A stretch of 64,000 bases of DNA, taken from positions 7,566-71,565 of the forward strand of contig JAMOBI010000027.1 in the NCBI GenBank assembly GCA_039908105.1, written 5' to 3'. The notes beneath the pieces are model-generated. The model was not told where the DNA came from. It was given only the letters and a program-made list of their open reading frames with translations, and made no database searches. Position numbers and translations under genes: made by a program. This DNA is from Magnetaquiglobus sp039908105. Lineage in GTDB: Bacteria; Pseudomonadota; Magnetococcia; Magnetococcales; Magnetaquicoccaceae. Positions 17,478-26,338 of the stretch are shown one piece after another (positions within the stretch are counted from its first letter, which is position 1; each line of letters starts with the position of its first letter).

Positions 17478-17948
17478 ATGCTGAACCGATCTACAGATAT
17501 CGAGATCCACCACCGTGGGCAATGGGTCTCCCCCCAAGCCCGAGATGCCGCCATCCGCACCATCTGCGAGCGCGTGGCAGAAGGGGAGTCCTTGAAGGCG
17601 GTTTGCCTCTCCGATCCTCAATTGCCCTCCCCAGGGCTCGTGTATATGTGGTGCGACCGTTACCCCGAGTACGCCAGCCAGATGCGAGCCGCCCATCTGG
17701 CCAAGGGGGACGTATTGGCCGACCGGATCCTTGAAGTGGCCGAAGATGAATCCCTGGAACCCGCTGCCCGTAGCGTGAGGATCGGGGCTTACAGATGGCT
17801 TGCCGGGAAGCTCAACCCGGATCGCTGGGGGGACGTGCGCAGACTCGATATCACGCAATCGATTTCCACGCTCACGGACCAGGAAATCCAGATCCGGATC
17901 GATCAACTCAAGCATCTGGTGTTTAAGCCGCCATCGGGGGATGAATAG
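17478..17948 (+). CDS. Terminase small-subunit-like protein
   Basis: ATG 17478 gives 156 residues; the frame extends 16 codons upstream without a clear start. AAIRTICERVAEGESLKAVC followed by LPSPGLVYMWCDRYPEYASQ is a helix-turn-helix of the kind found in phage small terminases. ADRILEVAEDE, RIGAYRWLAGKLNPDRWGD and a helical C-terminus follow, matching phage terminase-small-subunit-like proteins. No large terminase gene is near. In PICIs a small terminase redirects the helper phage packaging motor to satellite DNA, which is the likely job here. Confidence 0.7.
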   Translation: MLNRSTDIEIHHRGQWVSPQARDAAIRTICERVAEGESLKAVCLSDPQLPSPGLVYMWCDRYPEYASQMRAAHLAKGDVLADRILEVAEDESLEPAARSVRIGAYRWLAGKLNPDRWGDVRRLDITQSISTLTDQEIQIRIDQLKHLVFKPPSGDE

Positions 17949-17989
17949 CCGCTTATGCTGTGTCGGGCCACCCAATAGCGGCTAAACTC

Positions 17990-20329
17990 TCACTGGCCCT
18001 TCTGTGATGAAGGTTCCTTTGGCCGCCAGTTACTGGACAATTCCCGTGCCTTCTCGATCTGGGCAGATGTCATCTTAAGTTTTATAAAATCCCTCATGCG
18101 AGTACCTTCTGCGGCAATTATATTATTAAATCCTGCCACAGCTAAATTGAACCACATGTAGGCCAGCACGTAATCCTTGGAGACACCCTTTCCGTCCATG
18201 TACATCTGTCCAAGAAGACTTTGCGCCATTGCATCCCCTTGGTCCGCTGCTTTGCGATACCACTTCACCGCTTCCTGGTAATCCTGGGGGACTCCCCTGC
18301 CGTCCTCGTACATCGTACCAAGGCTCCATTGCCCATCTGGATCACCCTGATCAGCCGCCTTGCGAAACCACTTCATCGTTTCCGAGACTTCTTCCATCTC
18401 GGAATACATCATACCCAGTTGCCATTGCGCCTTTGCCTCCCCCTGATCAGCCGCCTTCTGATACCACCTCATCGCTTCCTGGTAATCCTGGGGGACTCCT
18501 TTACCTTCCTCGTACATCGTACCAAGATTGTTTTGCGCCTTTGCATACCCCTGATCAGCCGCCTTGCGAAACCACTTCAAAGCTTCTTGGTAATCCTGGG
18601 GGACGCCTTGCCCATTGAGATATGCTACGCCTATATTGTTTTGCGCCCATGCATCCCCCTGATCCGCTGCCTTATAACACTCCACCGCTTCCTGGTAATC
18701 CTGGGGGATTGAGTACATCAGGAATCCCCGCTCAGTCGCCTTGCTATACCACTCCACCGCTTCCTGGTAATCCTGGGGGACTCCTTTCCCTTCAAAGTAC
18801 ATCAGGCAAAGATCCAATTGTGCCCATGCATCCCCCTTATCAGCCGCCTGGCGAAACCACTTCATCGCTTCTTGGTAATCCTGGGGGACTCCTTTCCCTT
18901 CGAAGTACATCGTACCAAGATTGACTTGTGCTGTTACATCCCCCTGATCAGCCGCCTTGCGATACCACTTCACCGTTTCCTGGTAATCCTGGGGGACTCC
19001 TTCCACTTCGAAGTACATCGTACCAAGATTGACTTGTGCTGTTACATCCCCCTGATCAGCCGCCTTGCGATACCACTTCACCGCTTCCTCGTAATCCTTG
19101 TGGACGCCTTCACCGTACTCGTACATCTTACCAAGACACCATTGACCTTCTGCATCCCCTTGGTCCGCCGCCTTCCGATACCACGTCATCGCTTCCTGGT
19201 AGTCCTGGGGGACGCCACTTCCGTAATTGTACATCCAGCCAAGTTTAACTTGCCCCGTTGCATCCCCCTTATCAGCCGCCTTGCGATACCACCTAATCGC
19301 TTCTAGGTAATCCTGTGGGACTCCTTGCCCATTGGAGTACATCGAGCCAAGATTGACTTGCGCCTTTACCTCCCCCTGATCAGCGGCTTTACGACATTGC
19401 TCAATCATTGCAATGAACTCAGCGTCCGGTCCAGTTTCTTGCACACTTTCTTGTGATGGGTAGAAATTATCAGACTGAGCAGATGGATGATTGACAGAAT
19501 TAGCACTACCATTATGTTCTGAGCTTACGGTTTGCTTTTTAATCTGCTCCGGTTGCTGTTCTTTGTTGTTTTGTGCAACTGGCTGAGATGGAGCGCTTAA
19601 TGTAAAATTCTCAATTTCAGCCAATTCACGTTCATAATCAGCACGAATTGATTCATATCTTGCAGATCTCTTTGCGCTACTCACATAATAATCTCTTAAA
19701 AAGAATGCGCAAAAAAAAGACAGAAATGAAGATAACAAAGCTATTCCAATAATAGTTGCTTTTGGTAGCAGGAATGAACATAGAATAGCGAATACAATAA
19801 AGCATATTGTAAAATATGGCTGGAAACTTGGGTCCGGCAACACTTCATTAAAGCGCGATTCATACCTTGAATTGAGATCCCTCTTTTTTTCTTCAATGAA
19901 AGACTGGCGTTTTAACCGTTCTTCTTCAGCAATTCTTTCACGTCGCTTTTTTTCTTCCAAAGCAATGCGTCGATCTCTTTCGTCTGTTTCCCTTTGTTGT
20001 CTAATAGCTTCCGCCTTGGCTCTGTCAGCGCGCCTAAAATTTTCGATTAGTGCACTTGACCCAATGACGCCTCTGATTGAGTCAATTGCCTCCTCAACTG
20101 AGCAACGAAACCATTCTTTTCCTTCTCGCTGATTTCTTAATTGATAATGAACCTTCTTTTCAATATCTAATGGGGCTTCGACCAACACGTCGTAGTCCAC
20201 GCTGTACGGATGTGGTATGCCAGTATTGTTCAATTCTGCAGCTCTCCGTTCAGGGGCTCTCGTACTGTAGCCGACCTTGACCAGATTGGGCATTGCCTTG
20301 TTGGTAATTACATAAACCCATCCTTTCAT
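17990..20329 (-). CDS. MUG113/GIY-YIG-like, transmembrane, Sel1-repeat fusion protein
   Basis: The 779-residue protein begins with a T5orf172/MUG113 module of the GIY-YIG superfamily: GWVYVITNKAMPNLVKVGYS, Arg in TRAPERRAAEL, and a later Glu/His region (DIEKKVHYQLRNQREGKEWF). A charged coiled coil (about 115-160) follows, then two membrane segments near 172-215 (FTICFIVFAILCSFLL and IIGIALLSSFLSFFCAFFL) and a Gln/Ser-rich linker. The rest is about eleven Sel1 repeats of 36 residues plus one shortened copy, each of the KAADQGDAxAQxxLGxMY type. It is the only minus-strand gene in the island and sits at its right end, a usual place for cargo. A membrane-anchored nuclease-like domain with a protein-interaction solenoid suggests a defence or anti-phage role; that is inference. 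Confidence 0.8.
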   Translation of the reverse strand: MKGWVYVITNKAMPNLVKVGYSTRAPERRAAELNNTGIPHPYSVDYDVLVEAPLDIEKKVHYQLRNQREGKEWFRCSVEEAIDSIRGVIGSSALIENFRRADRAKAEAIRQQRETDERDRRIALEEKKRRERIAEEERLKRQSFIEEKKRDLNSRYESRFNEVLPDPSFQPYFTICFIVFAILCSFLLPKATIIGIALLSSFLSFFCAFFLRDYYVSSAKRSARYESIRADYERELAEIENFTLSAPSQPVAQNNKEQQPEQIKKQTVSSEHNGSANSVNHPSAQSDNFYPSQESVQETGPDAEFIAMIEQCRKAADQGEVKAQVNLGSMYSNGQGVPQDYLEAIRWYRKAADKGDATGQVKLGWMYNYGSGVPQDYQEAMTWYRKAADQGDAEGQWCLGKMYEYGEGVHKDYEEAVKWYRKAADQGDVTAQVNLGTMYFEVEGVPQDYQETVKWYRKAADQGDVTAQVNLGTMYFEGKGVPQDYQEAMKWFRQAADKGDAWAQLDLCLMYFEGKGVPQDYQEAVEWYSKATERGFLMYSIPQDYQEAVECYKAADQGDAWAQNNIGVAYLNGQGVPQDYQEALKWFRKAADQGYAKAQNNLGTMYEEGKGVPQDYQEAMRWYQKAADQGEAKAQWQLGMMYSEMEEVSETMKWFRKAADQGDPDGQWSLGTMYEDGRGVPQDYQEAVKWYRKAADQGDAMAQSLLGQMYMDGKGVSKDYVLAYMWFNLAVAGFNNIIAAEGTRMRDFIKLKMTSAQIEKARELSSNWRPKEPSSQKGQ

Positions 20330-21172
20330 AGTAAATATCCTTCTGTTTTGTAAATTATGCTCAACGGATTAAGTGGAGCATACCAGAATTTTCGTTCAGC
20401 TTTGAAGCGCAAAATGCAGTGACGGTCACGACTTCGATACCCTGGGGGATACCCATCCGCTTCCCGTATTCAACACTTTGCCGGGACTCGTCAAAATCGG
20501 CAGCGCATGAGTCATACAGGGGCATCGATATATCGACTAAAGCCGAACTTTCGACGCCGGGCAGTTTGCATTTTGCTCTTGCCGATTTTCGTTTTCGGCT
20601 CTGATTTCAAAAAGCTGTTCCCGGATTTCAAACGCCATACCTCCGGTCGTGGATCCTCCTTGCAAGCTCACGAGAGGCGCGCTGTGTGCGGGCGATTATT
20701 TGGCAGTGGTATTACGTCCATTGCCGTGGAACGCGCCAGACGAGCGCACAGAGATCGCAACGGGCAACCGCTACACTTTGGACTTCGAGTCGTGCCCGTA
20801 CATGCGTTTGAACGGTTCCGGTTCCCCTGTCACGGGTGGTGCGCACTGGTTGAGGCCGTGCCGTGGATCGTATCAGTCGTGCGCACAGAGGCCGTAACAG
20901 GATCCGTTACGGTGGGGATCATGCCGGCCTGGAAGGGAACCCGCAAGCCGAGGCGATCCTGAATCCCTTCAGGTGGTGTTACAGGGGATTGGACGCTGGG
21001 CGGTAGCAGGTCGGCGGCAGAGGGTTGGAACCTTCCTTGGCAGTCAGGAGGAAGGTGGAATCAACAAAGGCGTGATCAGGAGTCGGAGGAGATCCCGGTT
21101 TCGCGGGCGGATGCACCCTGGATCGAAGCGTAATCCCTGTCATGTCAGGTGGCCGTAAATGTTTGATTTAGA
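20330..21172. other. Right end of the island, no clear gene
   Basis: Several overlapping short frames occur, none with motifs. A perfect short inverted repeat, CCGTAAC/GTTACGG with a 7-base spacer, lies at 20892-20912. The region probably holds the promoter of the Sel1 fusion gene and recombination arm sites next to the right attachment repeat. Confidence 0.3.
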
Positions 21173-21247
<75 letters not shown>

Positions 21248-21398
21248 GTTTGAACCGAACTCGATTACTATACCCCGAATCGGGGGCTGGGTCAACCATT
21301 CCTGCCAAGATTACCGTGGAACTCCTGAAGGGAGGTCTACGGGTGGTGGGGATGGGGGAATCCCTCCATCCAGCAAGGGAGTGGCGACTCGATGGCAA

Positions 21399-21803
21399 TC
21401 AGTGGTTCGAGGACTCCAGCATCGAACGATAGTCGTCGGCTGAAAGCAGGTTGGCCACAGTCATGGGTTGTTCAGGACGCAAGCGGATCATCCATCCCTC
21501 GGAATAAGGGGCCGCATTGACCTGTTCAGGAGCAGACTCCAGCTCCGTATTGATCGCGCTCACCGTGCCGCTCAACGGCGCGTAGAGATCGGAAACCGAC
21601 TTGACCGATTCGACTACGCCGAACGGTTTGCCCTGCTCCAGCCGGGCACCAACCTGTGGCAGCTCCACAAACACCACGTCTCCCAAGGCATGCGCGGCAT
21701 AAGCTGTGATACCCACCTCCACTTCATGGTCATTCAGAACACGCGCCCATTCGTGCTCCCGGCTGTAACGCAATTCCCGTGGAATTTCTCCGATCTCCGA
21801 CAT
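21399..21803 (-). CDS. gcvH: Glycine cleavage system H protein
   Basis: The 134-residue protein is the lipoyl carrier that shuttles the methylamine group between GcvP and GcvT. It shows the family layout: RYSREHEWARV, VGITAYAAHALGDVVFVELP, the lipoylated Lys in VVESVKSVSDLYAPLSGTV, and NAAPYSEGWMIRLRP. The length is normal. The other gcv genes are not in the window. It stands alone between the island and ftsX, with a 108-bp gap to ftsX. Confidence 0.95.
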   Translation of the reverse strand: MSEIGEIPRELRYSREHEWARVLNDHEVEVGITAYAAHALGDVVFVELPQVGARLEQGKPFGVVESVKSVSDLYAPLSGTVSAINTELESAPEQVNAAPYSEGWMIRLRPEQPMTVANLLSADDYRSMLESSNH

Positions 21804-21912
21804 GCTCGTTGTATCCTAAAGTTATAGTTCGCATCAGGTTGATTGGCGTCATTATGTGCGGTTCTTGCGACCAAAGGCAATCCTTCTCTAAAGCTTGAGT
21901 ACAAATTGATGA

Positions 21913-22932
21913 TTACACATCCAGAAAACGTGCCATGGAGAGCAGTGCACCGGACAACCCCAGAATCGCACCCAATCCCACGAGCAGACCCATCTGACTC
22001 CACGGCAGAAAAGCCAATTGCAGGCTCACACCGAATGTCTGCCCCATCTCCAGCAAGGCACCGTGTGCACCAAAATAAAGTCCGGCGGTCAGCACCATGG
22101 CACCGCTGGCCCCCAGCACCCCCTGCAACACCCCCTCGTAAATGAACGGGGCGCGAATGAAAGCGTCATCCGCCCCCAAAAAACGCATGATCTCCATCTC
22201 ATCCCGACGGGCGATGATGGTCAACTTGATCGTGTTCGACACGATCAATGCCACCGTCAGCAGCAACAAGAGCGAAATCGTATTCCCCACATGGCGAATC
22301 GCCTGAATCACACCCGCCAGTCGTTCCACCCATTGCCGGTCGTACGAGACCGACTCCACCCCTGGCATGGCGCCAATCCTTGCGATCAGCACATCCGCCC
22401 GTGCCGCATCGCCACGCGATAGCCGAAACTCGAATGAATGAGGCAGAGGATTTTCATCCAGCTCATCCAGAATCGCGGCCTCTTCACCAAGCAACGCTTT
22501 CAGTCGCGCCACCGCTTCTGCGGGTGGGATCACGATCAATTCGCTGACACCGGGCTGACCGCCAATCGTCTTGCCGACCTGGAGCAACTGCTCACGTTCC
22601 ACCCCACGCCGCATGAAGACCGTCACCTGATTCTCATCCTCCCACTGGCTCAACACGCGGTTGGCATTGACCAAAAACAACGAAAAAACCCCATGAATGG
22701 TGAGAGCCAAAGCAATGACGATACAAGTCGTCCAGTGCGACAATGATTTGTCGGCAAACGGTCGCCATGCCCGTTGCAGCGCACGCGCATGAAAAATCCT
22801 CGAAGTGATGCCATTCCCCTTCAGAGGCTTGCGATTCGGCATACCGGGAGTCGTCCCCTCTCCGCGTGGGGTAGCACCTCGGTATTCGTTGCCCATCGGG
22901 GCTCCTGGTCGATCGTTGGAGCGCATGTTCAT
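21913..22932 (-). CDS. ftsX: Cell division protein FtsX
   Basis: This 339-residue inner-membrane protein has a basic cytoplasmic N-terminus, a first membrane helix (TTCIVIALALTIHGVFSLFL), a periplasmic domain with NQVTVFMRRGVEREQLLQVG and PHSFEFRLSRGD, then three C-terminal helices (TISLLLLLTVALIVSNTIKL and later segments). RRDEMEIMRFLGADDAFIRA is the conserved cytoplasmic loop. It overlaps ftsE by 4 bp (ATGA), as usual. FtsEX regulates periplasmic hydrolases at the septum. Confidence 0.93.
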   Translation of the reverse strand: MNMRSNDRPGAPMGNEYRGATPRGEGTTPGMPNRKPLKGNGITSRIFHARALQRAWRPFADKSLSHWTTCIVIALALTIHGVFSLFLVNANRVLSQWEDENQVTVFMRRGVEREQLLQVGKTIGGQPGVSELIVIPPAEAVARLKALLGEEAAILDELDENPLPHSFEFRLSRGDAARADVLIARIGAMPGVESVSYDRQWVERLAGVIQAIRHVGNTISLLLLLTVALIVSNTIKLTIIARRDEMEIMRFLGADDAFIRAPFIYEGVLQGVLGASGAMVLTAGLYFGAHGALLEMGQTFGVSLQLAFLPWSQMGLLVGLGAILGLSGALLSMARFLDV

Positions 22933-23621
22933 GCGACCTCCGGATCGCGAAACGGGCGTGAAAAATGAGGATGAAGCAGCGCACCATCCCGCATCTCGAT
23001 GCGTGGATGCGCGGTTTCAGCGGCCAGATCCAGATCATGGGTCGCGACCAGGACCGTAGTTCCCTGGTGGTGCAACTCCTCGAAGAGTGCGAGAATCTGC
23101 CGGCCCATCTCCTTGTCCAGGTTACCGGTGGGCTCATCGGCGATCACCAGTGGAGGACGGTTCACCGTGGCACGGGCGATCGCCAAGCGTTGCTGCTCTC
23201 CGCCGGAGAGCGAAATGGGATTCTGATGCATCCGTTCCAACAAGCTGACATTTTGCAGGGCGCGGCGCACCTGTCCGGGGATGCGGGTCGGATCATGCCC
23301 CGCCACCTCCATGGCCAGGGCCACGTTGTCGAAGACCGAACGATCGTAAAGCAGTTTGAAATCCTGAAAAATCACCCCAATGCCACGTCTGAGCAGCGGC
23401 AATTGCGTGCGTGCCAGACGCGCCACATCGCGTCCGTCCACCAGCACTGCCCCTTCAGATGGCACCACGGCCCGGTAAATCAGACGCAACACCGTGCTCT
23501 TGCCGGCCCCGGAGTGACCGGTCAAAAAGTGAAACGATCCCTTCGGCAGATGAAACGAGACCCGTTTCAGGGCCTCGTAGCCGGTCGAATATCGCAACGT
23601 GACGTTGTGGAATTGGATCAT
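22929..23621 (-). CDS. ftsE: Cell division ATP-binding protein FtsE
   Basis: Starting at ATG 23621 (MIQFHNVTLRYSTGYEALKR) gives 230 residues, the usual FtsE size; an upstream in-frame start adds 13 unlikely residues. Walker A GHSGAGKST, Q-loop GVIFQDFKLL, signature LSGGEQQRLAIARA, Walker B PPLVIADEPTGNLD and the switch His in ATHDLDLA are all present. It is the cytoplasmic ATPase of the FtsEX complex. Confidence 0.95.
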   Translation of the reverse strand: MIQFHNVTLRYSTGYEALKRVSFHLPKGSFHFLTGHSGAGKSTVLRLIYRAVVPSEGAVLVDGRDVARLARTQLPLLRRGIGVIFQDFKLLYDRSVFDNVALAMEVAGHDPTRIPGQVRRALQNVSLLERMHQNPISLSGGEQQRLAIARATVNRPPLVIADEPTGNLDKEMGRQILALFEELHHQGTTVLVATHDLDLAAETAHPRIEMRDGALLHPHFSRPFRDPEVA

Positions 23622-23821
23622 GGGATGGCAAATACCGATGGATGGACGGTAATCTTTCATGTTACCGTGTTGCGGTCCGGATCACAAGTTGACCCGCACG
23701 GATCGGATTGTTTGATTCCAACCGGGTCATTGAGCAGCTTGCGTTGTTTCAATCAAAAGAATTCCGTATAGTAGGTTTGTGAAACCTTGTCTGGCGGCTT
23801 TCCATTCCATGGAGTCGAGAC

Positions 23822-25471
23822 GTGATCGTACAATGTGAAAGCTGTCGCGCCCAATTCGATGTGGATGATGACATCCTGCGTCCTTCGGGTCGCAAGTTGA
23901 AATGTTCCCAATGTCAGGCGGTCTTTTTCCAACCACCACCGAAGAGTCGCGACTCCAAGGGTGGGGAAACGGTTCGAGGAGCGGATCCGCAGACCGGTGA
24001 TACGACACGCGGCAGAGATGCGCGGCGCGGCGAAACAACCCGTGGAGCCGATACCGCACCGCAAACCGAGAGTTTTCGTCAAAGCGAGAGTTTCAGGAGG
24101 CAACCGCCTGAGGAGATGGCGCGCTTTGTGCCGGATGGTTCCGAACCCGAAGATGAAGGAGATGAGGGATTGCCGGAACCCGAAGAGATCATCGAGGAAG
24201 AGGACGACATCAGTCTGGACGACTTTGGTGACATCCAGATTCAGGATGCATTCGGCGCGGGTGATGAATCTGAGGGGAACCATACACAGCAACCACACCC
24301 TGCTGCCTCATCACCCGGCGAAGAGATCTTGGCCGATGAGGCATTGGGTGAATTGTTTGGGGATCTTTCCCTGGATGGACCAGAGACACAGGAGACCGAG
24401 GAGCCGGCGCGGGGTGGTCTGATCGGAACCTATCTGCAAAACGACCCCATTGAGGAGTTGGAGGAAGAAGCACCTCCACCGCCTCCACCGCCTCCACCGC
24501 CTCCACCGCCTCCACCGCCCGTGACACCGATGCGTGCTGCACCCGTACCGCCGCCGCCCGATGAAGACGATGACGCGGAAACCGTTGTGGGATCGATGGG
24601 ACGTCTGGCCTTGGCCAAACCCACGGCCCGTGAGTTGGAACTTGCAAGATTGGCACGAGAAAAGCAAGCAACTCCTCCACCGACACCAACTCCAGCTCCA
24701 CCTCCACCACCTCCGCCGCCCCCGCCGCCGCCCGCGCCGGTCAAGCCGGAGCCGAAAAAGGAGACTTTCGTCAAAGTGGAACCGAAATTGATCGACGATG
24801 TTGTCGTTGAGAATGAACCGGATGAGGGGTCCGGAAGCAGCGCGGGCGCGCGCCGACTTGGCTTTTTAAGCGTCTTTCTGTTGATATTGCTTGCATTCGG
24901 CCTGTTGTCATTGACCGACTGGTGGACCTATAAGCGGTTCGATCTGTTCAGCGATTACCGTTTCACCTCCGCACAGGGGGAGTGGCGTCGCTATCCGTAT
25001 GGTTTGGTTCTGCTGGTGTCAGGTGAGATGGTCAACAGCAGCCGTCAGGTCAAGCACGTACCCGGAATTCGGGTGGTGCTGCTGGATGCCGAAGGCAAGG
25101 AACTGACATCGGCGACCGGTTATGCCGGGCGTGTCGTGGATGATAAATCTTTGGACGAGAGCAGCGAGGCGGCCCTGAGGACCATGGCCGGTCTGCAGAG
25201 CGAAGAAAAACGTTTGAAGGTCAACAGAATGATGCCGGGACAAACGGCGCCGTACCAAATCCTCTTCGTCAAACCGCCGCCGGAGAGTTCCCAGTTCCGT
25301 TTGCAGCTGCTGTTGCCGGATGGCAAGGGTCAGATCACCCGAGAAAAGGCCCTGCCCGACAAGGAGGCCGGAGTGAAAGGCGCCGCCTCGGCAGCCGGTT
25401 CAAAGCGATATGTTTTCATAAGGTGTTTTGTAAAAGCCAAAAAACACCTTATAAAACCGCAACCAGCTTGA
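23822..25471 (+). CDS. MJ0042 zinc-ribbon/DUF3426 membrane protein with polyproline tracts
   Basis: The GTG start at 23822 has GGAG upstream and directly precedes the zinc ribbon CESCRAQFDVDDDILR, CSQCQAVFF (MJ0042 family). A long acidic, low-complexity region with two polyproline tracts (near residues 217-232 and 293-308) follows. Then come one membrane helix (LGFLSVFLLILLAFGLLSL) and a C-terminal DUF3426 domain (SGEMVNSSRQVKHVPGIRVV, APYQILFVKPP). The last codons form a 12-bp hairpin (25418-25452) and then enter a dispersed repeat: the codons AAA CCG CAA CCA GCT TGA belong to the repeat end. The repeat therefore supplies the C-terminus. Confidence 0.8.
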   Translation: MIVQCESCRAQFDVDDDILRPSGRKLKCSQCQAVFFQPPPKSRDSKGGETVRGADPQTGDTTRGRDARRGETTRGADTAPQTESFRQSESFRRQPPEEMARFVPDGSEPEDEGDEGLPEPEEIIEEEDDISLDDFGDIQIQDAFGAGDESEGNHTQQPHPAASSPGEEILADEALGELFGDLSLDGPETQETEEPARGGLIGTYLQNDPIEELEEEAPPPPPPPPPPPPPPPPVTPMRAAPVPPPPDEDDDAETVVGSMGRLALAKPTARELELARLAREKQATPPPTPTPAPPPPPPPPPPPPAPVKPEPKKETFVKVEPKLIDDVVVENEPDEGSGSSAGARRLGFLSVFLLILLAFGLLSLTDWWTYKRFDLFSDYRFTSAQGEWRRYPYGLVLLVSGEMVNSSRQVKHVPGIRVVLLDAEGKELTSATGYAGRVVDDKSLDESSEAALRTMAGLQSEEKRLKVNRMMPGQTAPYQILFVKPPPESSQFRLQLLLPDGKGQITREKALPDKEAGVKGAASAAGSKRYVFIRCFVKAKKHLIKPQPA

Positions 25472-25862
25472 AATGTGTAGTTTTTATTGGTGAGAAAAAA
25501 GAGAGGGTCTGGGAGATTCATCTCCCAGGGTTTTGTCTTTGACTTTAGCGCGCTCTTTAAAAGAAGCATTTTTCGCGTTTTTTGCGAAAAATGCGCCGCG
25601 CGCCGCCTTCGCGGGAGTCGTTTCCGCTTTTTGGAAACGACTCCCGCATCTTGCACGCAGCCTTGCGAAAAACTACGCATCCCAGAATGGGTGTGGTTTA
25701 AAAAACAAAAAACGAATCTCGCGAAGGCGGCGTGCGGCCCTTTTTTCGCAAAAAACGCTTCTTTTGAAGAGCGCGCTAAAAGCCAAAGTCAAAAGCAAAA
25801 CCCTGGGAGATGAATCTCCCAGACCCTCTCTTTTTTTTACCAATAAAAGCTACACATTCCAA
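25454..25862. repeat. Structured dispersed repeat, locus A (one full, one partial inverted copy)
   Basis: Copy A1 (25454-25699, + orientation) runs from AAACCGCAACC to GGGTGTGGTTT. It contains a hairpin CTGGGAGAT/ATCTCCCAG, one built on GCATTTTTCGC/GCGAAAAATGC, and a distal hairpin GCGGGAGTCGTTTCC (25611-25625) with GGAAACGACTCCCGC (25633-25647). Copy A2 (about 25715-25858) is inverted and lacks the distal hairpin and outer end. The left end overlaps the last codons of the DUF3426 gene. Confidence 0.9.
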
Positions 25863-25872
25863 CGCTGGCGAA

Positions 25873-26148
25873 TCAGTCCTCGTCCTCGGCAGCCCCCTCC
25901 GTGAGCACCAACGGGCTGGCGCGATAGGTGACCACTTTGCGGCTGGTGATTTCGATCGGCTCACCGGTCTTGGGATTGCGCCCCGGACGGGCCCGCTTGC
26001 TTCCGGACAGCTTCACGGTTTCGCCCAACTCCAGACGCTGGGTGATCATCTCGAACACCTGCTCCACAATGGCGGTCGATTTGGGCCTGGAAAGTCCGAT
26101 GCGCTCGTAAACCGCTTCGACCAGATCCGCTTTGGTGGTAGTTGCCAT
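25873..26148 (-). CDS. ihfA: Integration host factor alpha-like protein with internal deletion
   Basis: ATG 26148 (MATTTKADLVEAVYERIGLS) gives 91 residues. The sequence follows IhfA through LELGETVKLSG, and RPGRNPKTGEPIEITSRKVV matches the DNA-bending arm with its Pro. Between them, E. coli IhfA (from memory) has eleven residues beginning FGNFDLR, but here only SKRA is found. About seven residues (21 bases, in frame) of the beta strand and turn leading into the arm are missing. The protein may be a non-functional copy, a divergent paralogue, or an assembly artefact. A longer upstream frame exists but lacks a sensible start. Confidence 0.8.
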   Translation of the reverse strand: MATTTKADLVEAVYERIGLSRPKSTAIVEQVFEMITQRLELGETVKLSGSKRARPGRNPKTGEPIEITSRKVVTYRASPLVLTEGAAEDED

Positions 26149-26338
26149 TTCCTTCCCCTTGAATTCCAACAGCTCTATGGAATGATCGTTCAAATGGCCC
26201 GCCGCATCCGTCTCCCAGACGCCGCGAACCTTGCCGCCTTGCTGGCACAATGCCACTCAGTATGCCTTGTAATCCGCTATATTCGCAAGAGTCATTATCA
26301 CTTTTTACAATAGGGCTTTTTAAAAAACGAACAGTCAA

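Noticed and set aside
18110..19420. Regular 108-bp repeats that could suggest a CRISPR array
   Set aside because: The units are contiguous coding sequence for Sel1 repeats without unique spacers, and no cas gene is near.
24430..24774. Minus-strand poly-Gly frame
   Set aside because: It is the reverse of the two polyproline tracts in the DUF3426 protein.
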